A DNA stretch of 5,446 nucleotides from Oscillospiraceae bacterium. Lineage in GTDB: Bacteria > Bacillota_A > Clostridia > Oscillospirales > Ruminococcaceae. The number at the start of each line of letters is the position of its first letter. Position 1 is the stretch's first letter. Below are positions 5,375 to 5,446 of this stretch, one piece after another. The stretch spans positions 1 through 5,446 of the forward strand of contig JAFPQL010000088.1 of the NCBI GenBank assembly GCA_017414145.1, read 5' to 3'. A program made the translations under genes and the position numbers. The notes beneath the pieces are model-generated. The model was not told the DNA's origin. It made no database searches and saw only the letters and a list, made by a program, of their open reading frames with translations.

Positions 5375-5446
5375 AATATGCCCGGATGCGCAAACTTCTT
5401 CCCCTTGGAAACGCGCGGCTCCCCCTGCGCCGCGGAAACGGCGAAC
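5263..5446 (-). pseudogene. Truncated open frame resembling the N-terminal part of a secreted polysaccharide-lyase-like protein
   Basis: From the right edge leftwards one minus-strand frame is open for 60 codons until a TGA at 5263-5265. Its first half reads like genuine coding sequence, with mostly G or C third bases. AVSAAQG near the edge could be the end of a signal peptide. HPGIFYTEGDFGRMR then AAGRDSF (encoded by about 5320-5388) resembles the start of mature alginate-lyase-type proteins, where an HPG-x-hTxxD-x-RMR pattern is common; I am recalling this pattern, not a search result. After about 5320 the frame is only the reverse of tetR2. The likely reading is a gene whose 5' end lies beyond the window and whose remainder was lost at a junction with tetR2. 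It could instead be a chance open frame. Confidence 0.42.

Noticed and set aside
4611..5390. Exact repeat CCCGGATGCG at 4611-4620 and 5381-5390, with a near match at 4641-4649
   Set aside because: It is short and GC-rich, one copy is intergenic and the other falls in the lyase-like fragment, and there is no symmetry or consistent placement. Chance is the simplest explanation.
5414..5434. CGCGGC/GCCGCG hairpin as a terminator of tetR2
   Set aside because: It has a 6-bp stem with a 9-base loop and no following T-run, and it lies within the minus-strand coding-like frame; no convincing tetR2 terminator is visible before the window ends.

Overview
This 5.4-kb window looks like a chromosomal segment of a Gram-positive Bacillota, probably a moderately GC-rich Clostridia (Oscillospiraceae/Ruminococcus-like). 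The reasons are near-perfect SigA-type promoters (TTGACA, 17 bp, TATAAT), strong GGAGG ribosome binding sites, U-tract terminators, and coding sequence rich in G/C at third codon positions. The organism call is an inference; no taxonomic marker beyond a tRNA is present.

Layout, left to right. Positions 26-141 hold a minus-strand tRNA-Trp (anticodon CCA, encoded CCA end) with its own consensus promoter. Next come two candidate termination hairpins, then two tightly linked minus-strand genes. Transcribed right to left, these encode the two half-transporters of a type IV (ABCB-like) heterodimeric ABC exporter; each has a six-helix membrane domain fused to a complete ATPase domain. Upstream of them, on the same strand, lies a TetR-family repressor gene (tetR1), ending in a clear intrinsic terminator at its stop codon. 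Diverging from it on the plus strand is a second TetR-family gene (tetR2). The last ~125 bases carry a minus-strand open frame resembling the N-terminal region of a secreted polysaccharide-lyase-like protein. It appears to be cut off where it runs into the end of tetR2.

How it works together. The same inverted repeat, GTTAGC-N4-GCTAA(C/a), occurs inside the tetR1 promoter (between -35 and -10) and in the leader/promoter region of the ABC operon, and nowhere else that I could find in the window. The simplest model is that TetR1 represses both itself and the exporter until an unknown ligand, probably an exporter substrate, releases it. TetR2 is a clear full-length homologue of TetR1 but has a different palindrome (TTACCGGTAA) just after its own perfect promoter, so it is probably self-regulated with a separate specificity. 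Its other targets are not visible here.

The window is mostly a well-organised but recognisable regulated-efflux locus. The less ordinary points are the paired divergent TetR paralogues with distinct operators, and the apparent recombination junction near 5320. No mobile-element gene, CRISPR array or origin is visible.
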